From Spirosoma spitsbergense DSM 19989 (GTDB taxonomy: Bacteria; Bacteroidota; Bacteroidia; Cytophagales; Spirosomataceae): a stretch of DNA of 64,000 nucleotides. Both the position numbers and the translations under genes were made by a program. Positions 17,674 to 26,617 of this stretch are shown here, piece after piece. The notes below the pieces were generated by a model that saw nothing but the letters and a program-made list of their open reading frames with translations, did not search any database and was not told the origin of the DNA. The stretch is from the NCBI RefSeq assembly GCF_000374085.1, contig NZ_KB893387.1:92909-156908 (forward strand), written 5' to 3'. How positions within the stretch are numbered: position 1 is the first letter of the stretch; each line of letters begins with the position of its first letter.

Positions 17674-18343
17674 TCGCCCGGAACAATTTGGGAATAAGTG
17701 CACACTAAACTTGCAAATTCGGTGTGCCGATAAACCGAATCATCCCAGCAGGCTCCTAACAGAATTTATCAGGGCCAGTATAAGTCTACTGCCGCGCCCA
17801 ATCCGCAACCGGTAGTCCGGCCGAAAAAAATCGGTGTCAGCATTCGGGGAAAGGGGTATGGATTTGCCTTTAGTGAAAAATCAGAAAAGACGGCTATCTG
17901 AACAATGAAGGACGAACGAATCTGAACGTTTGGAGGGGCATTATCCGGCTTTTTACCACGGTGTTTAAGTAATTTTCAGTAGGTATAATTAGTCAAACCT
18001 TTTTGAATGTAATGAGTTATTACCGTTGATCGATTCTACAATCAACAGTAAATTTGACGTTTAAAACCACATTCACTACCTAATTAACAAAACCAATTTA
18101 ACACCTATTAATTGATAAGGTTTCTTTCTCTGAAAGGGGCCTTATTTTTATTCTGCTGACTGAGAAAAACAGACTGTTTTCTCCTGGGAAATTTTAACTG
18201 ATGGGGGATAGTATAAAAAATAGTTGCTTGATTTAGAAAAACACGACTACCCTGTTAAACTATCCGGCAGGGTTGCTGTCCAAAACTTAATTTGTTTGTT
18301 CTGCAAACCTACTCTATTCTTTCTCATCCGTAATTATTTAGCG
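17674..18343. other. Gap before second small membrane-protein gene
   Basis: No intact gene. A frame open from about 17732 to a TGA near 17900 reads like protein (IYQGQYKSTAAPNP, later KKIGVSIRGKGYGFAFSEKS) but has no start codon, so it may be another relic. From about 17980 the sequence parallels 15265-15615 (CCTTTTTGA, ATTCACTACCT, a hairpin, then about 190 nt to GCGATGCGTCA). Confidence 0.4.
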
Positions 18344-18550
18344 ATGCGTCAATTACTGTTCGTCGTCATTTCAATTATTGGTGGTCTGGCTTCTTTCACA
18401 GGATTCTGTCTGGCCCTGATTGACTGGGTGCAGGATATGGAGGAGGGAATCTATCAGGAGAGTCATTTGGAGGCTTTCCTGGAAACGGGTGCTTTAGTTC
18501 TTTATACTTCTCTGGCCATACGTTTTATGCGGAATAAATTGAATTTATAA
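18344..18550 (+). CDS. Small membrane protein, paralog of the gene at 15616
   Basis: 68 residues from the ATG at 18344, chosen because it aligns with the 15616 product over its full length (MRQ start, DWVQDMEEGIYQES, ETGALVLYTSLAIRFMRN). The frame is open 40 codons upstream, but that part has no match to the paralog. Two hydrophobic segments around an acidic loop. Unknown function; the duplicated upstream region suggests the two genes share regulation. Confidence 0.65.
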   Translation: MRQLLFVVISIIGGLASFTGFCLALIDWVQDMEEGIYQESHLEAFLETGALVLYTSLAIRFMRNKLNL

Positions 18551-18761
18551 GCTGGGTTAGTTTTCAGGTAGTCAATATAGTTCATTGGCTGAGGACTAAT
18601 CTCTTTAACTTTATTACAGAATCATTAACGATTTTTGCTATTTTTGTTTAACCGTTAATTGCCTTTTATTCTTACCTTTTGGTAAGTTTTGGGCCGATGC
18701 TCATTGAGGAATTAACTCTTTCAGGCTATGGTATACCTGGCCATAGTTTCAGCTTGATTTT

Positions 18762-19196
18762 ATGCCTAACTATCAACCACTTTCAATCTTAGTTGTAGAA
18801 CCAAATCCTGATCATCATTTACTGGTTGGGTACAGTTGTAAAGTAAATAAATTTCAGGTGAATCCTGTTTTTGCTACGGATTCTTTGTCGGCATTAAGTC
18901 ATCTGGAAAAAGATACAACCAGTAAAAATCCATTTCCGAAATTGGTTTTGCTGGATCTCTTTTTGCCTGATCCAGAGAGAGGTCTGGCGTTTCTCAAACA
19001 GGTCAAAAAAATGTACCCCCGACTACCAGTCATTATTCTGAGTAATCAACAGACTGAACATTATATTCAGCAGGTTTATGATTTAGGGGCTAACTCGTTT
19101 ATTTCTAAACCATCTACCCTGGAAGGTTGGGAAAGGCAATTTCAGGTATTACTGGCTTATTGGTTCGATGTTGTCACGTTAGCACCTGTCTGCTAA
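18762..19196 (+). CDS. Single-domain response regulator (CheY-like receiver)
   Basis: 144 residues forming one receiver domain: ILVVEPNPDH supplies the acidic pocket (Glu13, Asp17 region), LVLLDLFLPD carries the phospho-acceptor Asp65, IILSNQ the Ser94 switch residue, and FISKPS the conserved Lys116. There is no output domain, so it probably acts by protein contact, either in a phosphorelay or on another kinase. No histidine kinase is adjacent; the large NtrY-like kinase 1.2 kb downstream is the nearest candidate, but nothing links them directly. Confidence 0.85.
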   Translation: MPNYQPLSILVVEPNPDHHLLVGYSCKVNKFQVNPVFATDSLSALSHLEKDTTSKNPFPKLVLLDLFLPDPERGLAFLKQVKKMYPRLPVIILSNQQTEHYIQQVYDLGANSFISKPSTLEGWERQFQVLLAYWFDVVTLAPVC

Positions 19197-19385
19197 AATA
19201 AAAACGTAGCAGGCAGATAGAACCTGAAAAAACGGCCGGGGAATCGCACGGGCCACCCAGCACCCTATCGACTCTGACCAAACCAGGCAGCCATTCCTGG
19301 CCACTCGTATCAACTGTGCTATCAACCCGGCCCATCAGTCACTGACCTACTCACCAAATCAGGCGTAGCTGTTCATTGGCTGATT

Positions 19386-19910
19386 TCACATAAACATCGC
19401 CTGAATCTCTTCCTTGAGTGTTTTAAGCGCCATAGAGGTGGGTTGTTTATCCAGCTGAATAATCCGTTCGAAGATTCGCTTCGAGAGGTCGAGGGCGGGG
19501 GCATCAGGACGGGTATCGCCCGATGCCTGATTGATGAGCATCATGACATCGTTCATGGCGGCCTGAATCTGATCCCAAACGGCCTGACTCATGTATACCT
19601 GCTGCGATAGGTTATGGTTATATTCATCCCGGATTTCCTGCAATAACCGTTGTTGAAACTCCAGCACTGTAGTGGAACTGCCCCCGAGCCGCAGTAATAA
19701 ATTGTTGGGGCTAATGCGCTCCAGAAACAGAACCATTCGTTCGTATGCCTGTAGCCGGATGGGTACAACCGTTTCAGTATAGCGAGCCTGCACATCGAAG
19801 CGATGGCGGCCGGCTTCCCGTTCCAGTAGTAACTTAACGGTCAGGTACATGCCGTACAGGACTAATCCGGCGGGCACAATCAGTTTCAGAAAATCACTCA
19901 GTAAGTCCAT
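19386..19910 (-). CDS. Conserved Bacteroidota membrane-anchored protein (DUF7935-like)
   Basis: 174 residues from the ATG at 19910; a longer frame to 20021 would overlap the divergent HesB-like gene and adds no family-like sequence. One N-terminal transmembrane helix (LIVPAGLVLYGMYLTVKLLL, about 9-28) is followed by a helical cytoplasmic part with the phrase PIRLQAYERMVLFLERISPNNLLLR, which I recall as the hallmark of a widespread uncharacterised Bacteroidota family. Function unknown. It shares a 60-bp divergent promoter region with the HesB-like gene. Confidence 0.7.
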   Translation of the reverse strand: MDLLSDFLKLIVPAGLVLYGMYLTVKLLLEREAGRHRFDVQARYTETVVPIRLQAYERMVLFLERISPNNLLLRLGGSSTTVLEFQQRLLQEIRDEYNHNLSQQVYMSQAVWDQIQAAMNDVMMLINQASGDTRPDAPALDLSKRIFERIIQLDKQPTSMALKTLKEEIQAMFM

Positions 19911-19970
19911 AGAAAGAAGGAACGTTATCCGTAAAATGGGTAATTTTGAAAAAAGGGTTACTACTGCTTT

Positions 19971-20267
19971 ATGTTGACAATTGATAATCCGGTTTACGTT
20001 CGGCCCGAAGCACGTCAGCAAATTCTGGACACGTTACTGGCTAATAAAATTCCGGCAGCCTATGGCTTACGGGTGGGAGTGCGGGGGGGCGGCTGTGGAG
20101 CCTCCTGGTTACTGGGACTTGATCTAGCCGGCCCCTCCGACGAAGTGTATAACGTAGAAGGAGTGCAGGTCATTATTGACCGTAAGCATTTACTGTATGT
20201 ATTGGGTGCCGAAATTGGGTACGAATCGGGTGGCTATACCGTTGATAAACCGCCGTCTGTTAGGTAA
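19971..20267 (+). CDS. HesB/IscA-fold protein lacking the C-terminal Cys pair
   Basis: 98 residues. YGLRVGVRGGGCGASW followed by VQVIIDRKHLLYVLGAEIGY is the HesB/IscA beta-fold (Fe-S biogenesis domain). The first conserved Cys (GGGCG, about residue 42) is present, but the usual C-terminal CGCG-type pair is absent: the protein ends GYTVDKPPSVR. Canonical A-type Fe-S carriers need three Cys, so this is a divergent branch, perhaps a regulator or single-Cys metal binder. Divergent from the membrane protein at 19910. Confidence 0.75.
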   Translation: MLTIDNPVYVRPEARQQILDTLLANKIPAAYGLRVGVRGGGCGASWLLGLDLAGPSDEVYNVEGVQVIIDRKHLLYVLGAEIGYESGGYTVDKPPSVR

Positions 20268-20361
20268 ATTAAAGTCGGATAGCCGGCCAGAATGAAGAAG
20301 TGCCAAAAACTTGGCATGATTTTAGGACGATATCCGATAATAAGACACTACTGCCCGTTAA

Positions 20362-23300
20362 GTGAAACGTATCGAGAACCATATTTTCCTGTTGTTGGCA
20401 GCACTGGCCGTCGGTTTATCGGTCCTGTATTTCCTGCTGCTGGAGCAGAATGCGCCGGGTGCTACGGATGAGCAGTACGTGAGTGCCGTTCAGCAACGGG
20501 TGAAGGCCGAGATGCGGATCAGTACGGCCGAACTGGATACGCTGTCGGGTTTATTGATGCAGAAGCCGAATCCAACGTTTACCGATTTAGTCAAAATTCC
20601 CTCGAAGTACCCTTACTTCATATTCCACAATAAAGAGTTAGTATACTGGTCCGATTACCGCTTTGTTCCCGACATAGCCCAGCTTTCTACGGTTGCCAGC
20701 GTACCAAAGCTTATCAATTTCGACCAGGGACGCTACATCGTCAGCCACCGGCGGGTGGCAGCCGATAAAAAAATACTGGATGTTTTCTCACTGGTCAATA
20801 TTTATCGCTTATACCACAGTAACAACTCCTATCTGCAGTCGGGCTATAATCCTGAACTGTTTGCTGTTGATCCGCAGGCTGTTACCGACAAGAGACAAAA
20901 CACTTACCAGGCTATTTACGACAATGCATCGGCCTTTCTGTTTTCTGTTGTACCGCCCAAGGTAGATGCTTACCGAAATCATTCCACGCCGGTCAATACC
21001 GTTATTCTGGCCACATTGGGGGTTATTTTCCTGGGTCTCTACGTGTTTCAACTGATGATTCGTCTGAGAGACAGGCGTCAATACGAGAAGGGGCTGGTGG
21101 CGCTGGCTGTCTATTTAGTGTTGTTGCGGGTCGTGATGCTCTATTTTGGGGTGCCGTTTTTATTCATAGAGTCCGATCTGTTCAATGCCAAATATTATGC
21201 GGCTTCGGTTCTGAATCCCTCCCTGGGCGATCTGCTGCTCAACGCTCTGGTGGTGGCTGTATTGGTATTTTACTGGGTGAAGTACTACTATTGTTCGCAG
21301 ACGTACCTGTTTCTGGTAAATCTACCCTACTGGCTGAAATTGCTCCTGTCAGTAGGGTGTGTTGTACTCAGTTACGTTGCTTTCATGCTTTACTACAGGG
21401 AGCTTAACAACATCTACGATAAGTCGCAGTTTACGCTCGACATCACGCTTAACATTCATTTCTCTTTTCTGAAAGTAGTTTGCCTGGGGATATTCATCGT
21501 TATTTCCTGCATCTACTTTCTGGTCATTCATTTGCTGACCAGTCTTTTTATTCGGTACAACCGGTTTCATCACGTTGGTATCGGTTTTCTGCTTATTCTG
21601 ACCGGTACGTTCCTGAGTGGCGGAATTTGGTTGCTCAGGGGCGAATCGCTGAATAGTATTTTCCTGTTGAACAGTTTCTATTTTCTGATCGTATACGCCA
21701 GTAAACTCCCCAGAACACTGTACGCGTTTCGCTATACGACCTCGATATACCTGTTTTTGGCGGCTTTTATCTGTGCCTTCATTACGGCTTACGTAGTGTA
21801 TAACCAGGAAATTCGGAAGCAACTGAGCCGCGAGCAGGCATTTGCCGTGCAACTGCTGGCCGAGAATGATGACCTCGGTGAGTTTTTGATGAGCAAAGCA
21901 CTGGAATCGATTAAATCGGATGCCGAAATAGGCCATGCGCTGCAAACGGATACCCTGCTGGTACGTGAACGCATTCAGCAACGGGTAAAAAGTATACACC
22001 TCGATAAGTATTTTGACAAATACGATATTGAGGTGTTCTCGTTCCGGGCCAATGGCCGTCCGCTCGATATCAGCCCAAGACCGATATCGCTGGCTGCGTT
22101 TAAAGCCCGCTATAACCAGCCTGGTTATAAAACAGATTACACGAATGTGTTCTTTGTCAATGAGGTAAGAAATCAGTTTGTCAAGCAGTACGTATGCTTT
22201 GTCCCGATTCAAAAGCAACCTGCATCGCCCGCAGCGACGCGCAGAAAAAATAGTCCTGCCCTGTCGGATACGCTGGGCTATGTGGTACTGGATTTGAGAT
22301 TGCGTAATGAACGCATGAAAAGTGTATATCCCGAATTGCTGGTCGACACGAAGTTTACCCAGGATCCCGATACGCCTGAATACAGTCACGCTTTTTTCTC
22401 CGGTCCGCGACAGGGTAGTACATCACTGGGGCCAGCGCAACACCAGCTTTTATACAGTGGGGCCGGCACGTATAATTACGACCGGAAACTTGATGTCTCC
22501 TTACTGAACAACCCTGCCTTGTTCACCACGGGTATATCGAACAATAACTACCAGCACGTGGCCCAGAAGGGGAAAGATGGGCGTATTGTCGTGGTGTCCT
22601 CGCCGGAATATCCATTGAGGAATATATTCTCCAACTTCTCCTTCCTGTACCTACTACTGGTTTTTACGGTTATTCTGGTTATTCTGGGGTATGCAATCAA
22701 TTACCGCTTCTCCAGACTGAATATCAACTATTCGACCCGGATTCAGATTCTGCTGAACCTGGCTTTTTTCATGCCGCTGATCTTCGTGATTCTCATCATT
22801 CTGGGCGTTATCAGTTCTACCTACATTGACGATCAGCGGGATACATACATCAGCAATACCCGTAACATCGCGTCTAACTTCCTGCCCTATCTGGAGGAGT
22901 TCTATACCCAGAAGCGCAGTAAAGGGTCGATGGAAGAGGAGCTAAGTAAGATTGCCCGCGATGCCAGTATCGACGTTAATTTATTCGATACACAGGGGCA
23001 GCTATATACCTCAACGCAACCGCTTATCTATGAAAGCGGATACCTCTCCAAACGCATCAACCCGGACGCCTATATTCATATCATTGAGGATAAAGAAAAT
23101 CAGGTACTGCTGGATGAATCGCTGGGAAACAAAAAATACCGGACGGCTTATGCCGCAATCAAAGCCTACGATGGTCGGCTGTTAGGCGTATTGAGTATCC
23201 CTTATTTTTATGCTCAACCCGAACTCGACCGGAAAATCATTGAAGTGATTGCTACGTCGCTCAGTATCTTCACGGCCCTGTTCATCTTCTTTCTCGTGCT

Positions 23301-24219
23301 GTCTTATTTCGCATCGCACATGCTGACCAGACCGCTCCGGATGCTGACGCAGAAGGTCAAAAAAACAAATCTTGAATTACCCAATGATCCGCTGCTCTGG
23401 CAATCGGATGACGAGATTGGTTTGCTCATTCGCGAATATAACCGGATGCTGCTCAAACTGGAAGAAAGCAAACAGGCACTGGCCCAGACGGAAAAACAAT
23501 CGGCCTGGCGTGAAATGGCCAAGCAGGTTGCCCACGAAATCAAGAATCCACTGACACCCATGAAACTGACGCTACAGCATTTGCAGCGAACGTTTCCCAG
23601 CGCCAGAAATAGTACGGCAGGCGCCAGTGACCCGGCCCGTGGGGTTATTCTGCGAACGTTTGATTCCCTGCTAGATCAGATTGATAACCTAAGCGATATA
23701 GCCACCTCGTTTTCGGAATTCGCGAAAATGCCATTGCCTAAAAGAGAGGAATTTGAAGTGACGGGCGTGTTTAACAAAACCATCGACCTGTACGCCGACG
23801 ATGTGCGGATTTCGCTGCAGCGTGAAGTAGAAACCGGCCCCGTTATAGCCGTTGGTGACCGTCAGCTCATTGGGCGTATTCTGACCAACCTGCTCATCAA
23901 CGCCATCCAGTCGGTGCCTTCTGATCGTAAACCGGTTATCAAGGTTAAGCTCTATACGAACAGCGATGCGGTACAGATCGAAATTCACGATAATGGCGCG
24001 GGTATTCCAGAGGCCATTCGCAGTAAAGTATTCCTGGCTAACTTCAGTACAAAGCGGGGCGGGTCGGGACTAGGCCTGGCTATTGCCAAACGGGGAGTTG
24101 AACACGCAGGGGGCACAATCTGGTTCGAAACCACCGAGAATGTCGGTACCTCCTTCTTTGTGTCATTACCCTTAGCGGGTGTCACCGGCCCCCTGGTGGG
24201 CGAATCCGTCAATTACTGA
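20362..24219 (+). CDS. Very large NtrY-like membrane sensor histidine kinase
   Basis: 1285 residues. Translation must start at the GTG at 20362, because an in-frame TAA lies immediately before it and the first membrane helix (IFLLLAALAVGLSVLYFLLL) follows at once. The N-terminal 480 residues hold many transmembrane helices (around 210-230, 245-265, 320-350, 370-450), then a large extracytoplasmic region (about 480-755), a further helix pair (about 755-810), a second sensor segment, a helix and HAMP (LTRPLRMLTQKV), the H-box REMAKQVAHEIKNPLTPMK with His near 1058, N-box LLINAIQS near 1177, and G boxes DNGAGIPEA and GSGLGLAIAKR. The H-box is of NtrY type. No response regulator is adjacent, so the partner is unknown. 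Confidence 0.88.
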   Translation: MKRIENHIFLLLAALAVGLSVLYFLLLEQNAPGATDEQYVSAVQQRVKAEMRISTAELDTLSGLLMQKPNPTFTDLVKIPSKYPYFIFHNKELVYWSDYRFVPDIAQLSTVASVPKLINFDQGRYIVSHRRVAADKKILDVFSLVNIYRLYHSNNSYLQSGYNPELFAVDPQAVTDKRQNTYQAIYDNASAFLFSVVPPKVDAYRNHSTPVNTVILATLGVIFLGLYVFQLMIRLRDRRQYEKGLVALAVYLVLLRVVMLYFGVPFLFIESDLFNAKYYAASVLNPSLGDLLLNALVVAVLVFYWVKYYYCSQTYLFLVNLPYWLKLLLSVGCVVLSYVAFMLYYRELNNIYDKSQFTLDITLNIHFSFLKVVCLGIFIVISCIYFLVIHLLTSLFIRYNRFHHVGIGFLLILTGTFLSGGIWLLRGESLNSIFLLNSFYFLIVYASKLPRTLYAFRYTTSIYLFLAAFICAFITAYVVYNQEIRKQLSREQAFAVQLLAENDDLGEFLMSKALESIKSDAEIGHALQTDTLLVRERIQQRVKSIHLDKYFDKYDIEVFSFRANGRPLDISPRPISLAAFKARYNQPGYKTDYTNVFFVNEVRNQFVKQYVCFVPIQKQPASPAATRRKNSPALSDTLGYVVLDLRLRNERMKSVYPELLVDTKFTQDPDTPEYSHAFFSGPRQGSTSLGPAQHQLLYSGAGTYNYDRKLDVSLLNNPALFTTGISNNNYQHVAQKGKDGRIVVVSSPEYPLRNIFSNFSFLYLLLVFTVILVILGYAINYRFSRLNINYSTRIQILLNLAFFMPLIFVILIILGVISSTYIDDQRDTYISNTRNIASNFLPYLEEFYTQKRSKGSMEEELSKIARDASIDVNLFDTQGQLYTSTQPLIYESGYLSKRINPDAYIHIIEDKENQVLLDESLGNKKYRTAYAAIKAYDGRLLGVLSIPYFYAQPELDRKIIEVIATSLSIFTALFIFFLVLSYFASHMLTRPLRMLTQKVKKTNLELPNDPLLWQSDDEIGLLIREYNRMLLKLEESKQALAQTEKQSAWREMAKQVAHEIKNPLTPMKLTLQHLQRTFPSARNSTAGASDPARGVILRTFDSLLDQIDNLSDIATSFSEFAKMPLPKREEFEVTGVFNKTIDLYADDVRISLQREVETGPVIAVGDRQLIGRILTNLLINAIQSVPSDRKPVIKVKLYTNSDAVQIEIHDNGAGIPEAIRSKVFLANFSTKRGGSGLGLAIAKRGVEHAGGTIWFETTENVGTSFFVSLPLAGVTGPLVGESVNY

Positions 24220-24240
24220 CCGGGATAGAACAGGCATTTA

Positions 24241-24270
24241 AGAAGCGCCTGTGATGCCAGGGGCGTTTCT
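24241..24270. terminator. Bidirectional hairpin between convergent genes
   Basis: AGAAGCGCC (24241-24249) pairs with GGCGTTTCT (24262-24270), one G-T pair, 12-nt loop, between the kinase stop at 24219 and the leftward NUMOD4 gene ending at 24278. Confidence 0.5.
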
Positions 24271-24277
24271 GGACGAA

Positions 24278-24871
24278 TCATTCCAGGGTAACGTGCTTCC
24301 AGTTTTCGCCCGACCGAATCCGGTTGAGTTGGGTATGCGTAATGCCAAATTGCTTGGCAATCATTTTCAGGCGATTCTTATCATTCAGCAGTAACTTCTT
24401 GATAATCCTGACCTTACTTTCTGTCAGTTTATAATTACGGGTCTGGCGGGGTAGTTGACGGTTTTTGAGACTGGGATTGTTTCTATTGTGTTCAATCATC
24501 TCCGCTTTCGTTACCCAGCGCAGGTTTAAATGGTAGTTGTTCTGCTTATCGTGATCGAGGTGGATAACAAAAATCTGGTCGGGGTCAGAGTGGCTGACAA
24601 AGTGCTCGGCTACCAGTTTATGAATGTATCGATTCAGGGTTTTTCCTTCCGAACGGATATTGAGTGACCGATACCCCTGAATGACTGATCCTTTAATTAA
24701 GCGGCTGGTTTTACCCGCATCGTTCGCATCGGATTGGGCGGACGATGATAGTTGAAAACTGCGTAATCGCCCATAGTTGGATACTTCATAGTGGGGAGGA
24801 TTCTCAATACCGTCAAACACAATCGGTGTCCATTTTTCATTCCAGAAACTTTGGCTCCCTCTGTTATCCAT
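24278..24871 (-). CDS. Free-standing NUMOD4/HNH endonuclease-like protein
   Basis: 197 residues from the ATG at 24871; a GTG at 24913 is possible. Residues 11-38 form a NUMOD4 motif (EKWTPIVFDG...YEVSNYGRLRS). Residues 60-122 form an HNH_3-like domain with HKLVAEHFV and VIHLDHDKQNNYHLNLRW, keeping the first His of the fold (H104) and an N residue, but reading HLDHDK where active enzymes often read HIDGNK. The C-terminus (148-194) looks like a helix-turn-helix DNA-recognition tail (KMIAKQFGITHTQLNRIRSG). Such genes act as homing endonucleases in phages or introns; here no intron, intein or phage is visible, so it may be a domesticated DNA-binding protein or solitary mobile gene. Confidence 0.8.
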   Translation of the reverse strand: MDNRGSQSFWNEKWTPIVFDGIENPPHYEVSNYGRLRSFQLSSSAQSDANDAGKTSRLIKGSVIQGYRSLNIRSEGKTLNRYIHKLVAEHFVSHSDPDQIFVIHLDHDKQNNYHLNLRWVTKAEMIEHNRNNPSLKNRQLPRQTRNYKLTESKVRIIKKLLLNDKNRLKMIAKQFGITHTQLNRIRSGENWKHVTLE

Positions 24872-25180
24872 GACCGACGCTGGTTGTTTTAGGTTGGACT
24901 TATGTGGCAACACACGAGCTGTTTGTCAGGTATGCGTACACAATTAATGTTTAACAACTACCGGATGAAATAGTTGTCAGTTTAGTAATATATTGATCGT
25001 ACTCCATGCACGATAGCATTATACAGTCAGCTATCTGGACAAGCGGTTGATCATGGGCATATTAGTAAAAAAGTAGATAAGATTAATGATTTTGTCTGGT
25101 ATATCAGGTACGTGACAGATGAAACTACCCGGTTCCGGGATGAGTTTAAATCAGGAGTAAACCTATCTTTTGCTGGAACG
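24872..25180. other. Divergent gap
   Basis: No gene accepted. A GTG at 25112 is in frame with the CoA-binding protein but adds 23 residues outside the family fold. The region should hold promoters for both divergent genes; A/T-rich stretches occur at 24940-25010 and 25065-25100. Confidence 0.4.
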
Positions 25181-25552
25181 ATGAATATGGATGAAAGGAA
25201 GACGGTGGTTATGGGCGCAACGGAAAAGCCGGGCCGCTATGCCAACTTAGCGGCTCATAGCCTGCTGAGGCATGGTCATGCTATCGAGCTGGTAGGCTTG
25301 AAAGCAGGACAGATTGAGGGGAACCCGATCCGGACAGGGCAACCGGCTATCAGCAACGTTGATACGGTAACGATGTACGTCGGGCCACAAAACCAGCCCC
25401 CCCTATACGAGTACATTAAAAGCCTGAAACCCCGCCGGGTAATATTCAATCCCGGTGCCGAAAATCCGGCGTTCCAGGAGCAATTACAGGCCGAAGGCAT
25501 CGAGCCAATTGAAGCCTGTACCCTGGTTATGCTATCAGTAGGGACGTATTGA
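25181..25552 (+). CDS. CoA-binding domain protein (YccU-like)
   Basis: 123 residues from the ATG at 25181, chosen because the Rossmann fold begins just after it (KTVVMGATEKPGRYANLAA). The pattern GHAIELVGLK, ISNVDTVTMYVGP, LKPRRVIFNPGAEN and ACTLVMLSVGTY matches the stand-alone CoA-binding family (PF13380), related to the N-terminal domain of succinyl-CoA ligase alpha. Its role is unknown; CoA or another nucleotide is the likely ligand. Single gene ending at a palindrome shared with the convergent fabH. Confidence 0.82.
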   Translation: MNMDERKTVVMGATEKPGRYANLAAHSLLRHGHAIELVGLKAGQIEGNPIRTGQPAISNVDTVTMYVGPQNQPPLYEYIKSLKPRRVIFNPGAENPAFQEQLQAEGIEPIEACTLVMLSVGTY

Positions 25553-25562
25553 TTGTGGAATT

Positions 25563-25590
25563 GTAGAGACGCAATACCTTGCGTCTCTAC
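25563..25590. repeat. Palindromic repeat / bidirectional terminator
   Basis: GTAGAGACGCAA (25563-25574) and TTGCGTCTCTAC (25579-25590) form a perfect 12-bp stem with a 4-nt loop, exactly between convergent stop codons at 25552 and 25597. The GTAGAGACGC core resembles dispersed palindromes I recall in cyanobacteria and Cytophagales. Confidence 0.7.
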
Positions 25591-25596
25591 GGAAAA

Positions 25597-26604
25597 TTAC
25601 CATTTTATCAGCGCCGATGCCCAGGTAAAACCGCTGCCAAAAGCGGCAAGGCAAATTAAATCGCCGGGCTGAACGTGGCCTTTCTCAAAGGCTTCAGTCA
25701 GCGCGATGGGGATGGATGCTGCCGTGGTGTTGCCGTATTGCTGAATGTTGTTGAACACTTTCTCTTCCGGTAGGCCCATTTGCTGGCGCACGTACTCCGA
25801 AATGCGAATATTGGCCTGATGAGGAACAAGGAGTGCAATATCCTCTGCTTTGTAGTTATTAGCTTCCAGACTCTCGTTAATAACCTCCATAAACCGAACA
25901 ACGGCGTGTTTGAAAACGGTATTACCGTTCATCGTCACATTGTACTGTTTATCGGCTAAGGTTGTTTCATTGATCCACTGCCCCTCGCGGCTGCTACCCG
26001 GATCACGCACGTACAACTCTTCTGCATAGCGACCGTCGGCGTGCAAATGGGTCGATAAAATACGGTGCTCAGGATCGGTGGTAGCCTGAACAACAGCGGC
26101 CCCGGCTCCATCGCCAAAAATGACGGCTACGCCCCGACCCTCGTTGCTTTTATTCAGATACGACGATTGAATCTCGGAACCAACCACCAAAACGGTTTTG
26201 TACATACCCGTTTTTATGAACTGGTCGGCAATGGAGAGCGCGTAAATGAAGCCGGAACATTGATTGCGAATGTCGATAACTCCGATGCCCTCCAGACCCA
26301 GCTCACGCTGCATCAGAAACGCCGAACCGGGGAAATAATAATCCGGGGTTATGGTCGCATAAACAATCAGATCGACGGCTGATGCATCGAGGCCCGCCCG
26401 GTCGAGGGCCATACGGGAGGCTGCCGTAGCCATACTGGCATTGGTGTCTTTGCCGTACGTAAAATAACGTCGTTGTTTAATGCCCGTCCGTTCCTGAATC
26501 CAGGCATCAGACGTGTCCATGTACTGCGTCAGGTCATCGTTCGTAACGATATTGTCTGGAACGTAAAACCCTAATCCTTTAATACTTGTGTAAACCGTAT
26601 TCAT
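25597..26604 (-). CDS. fabH: Beta-ketoacyl-ACP synthase III
   Basis: 335 residues with a complete thiolase-fold catalytic triad: Cys116 in RNQCSGFIYAL, His262 in LLVPHQANIR and Asn292 in QYGNTTAASIP. It condenses acetyl-CoA (or a branched primer) with malonyl-ACP to begin fatty-acid synthesis. The N-terminus IKGLGFYVPDNIVTN and the glycine-rich end AFGSGFTWASALIKW are typical. It lies 109 nt downstream of purS on the same strand, with a hairpin between, and is not with plsX/rpmF as in many bacteria, so it could be one of several FabH paralogs. Confidence 0.92.
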   Translation of the reverse strand: MNTVYTSIKGLGFYVPDNIVTNDDLTQYMDTSDAWIQERTGIKQRRYFTYGKDTNASMATAASRMALDRAGLDASAVDLIVYATITPDYYFPGSAFLMQRELGLEGIGVIDIRNQCSGFIYALSIADQFIKTGMYKTVLVVGSEIQSSYLNKSNEGRGVAVIFGDGAGAAVVQATTDPEHRILSTHLHADGRYAEELYVRDPGSSREGQWINETTLADKQYNVTMNGNTVFKHAVVRFMEVINESLEANNYKAEDIALLVPHQANIRISEYVRQQMGLPEEKVFNNIQQYGNTTAASIPIALTEAFEKGHVQPGDLICLAAFGSGFTWASALIKW

Positions 26605-26617
26605 TTAATGCGAATAA

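Noticed and set aside
18224-18343. Longer form of the small membrane protein at 18344
   Set aside because: The paralog at 15616 aligns only from MRQ, and the upstream region is the duplicated leader.
21349-22389. 346-codon antisense frame inside the NtrY-like kinase gene
   Set aside because: It is the shadow of a strongly supported kinase gene, with low-complexity, family-free sequence.
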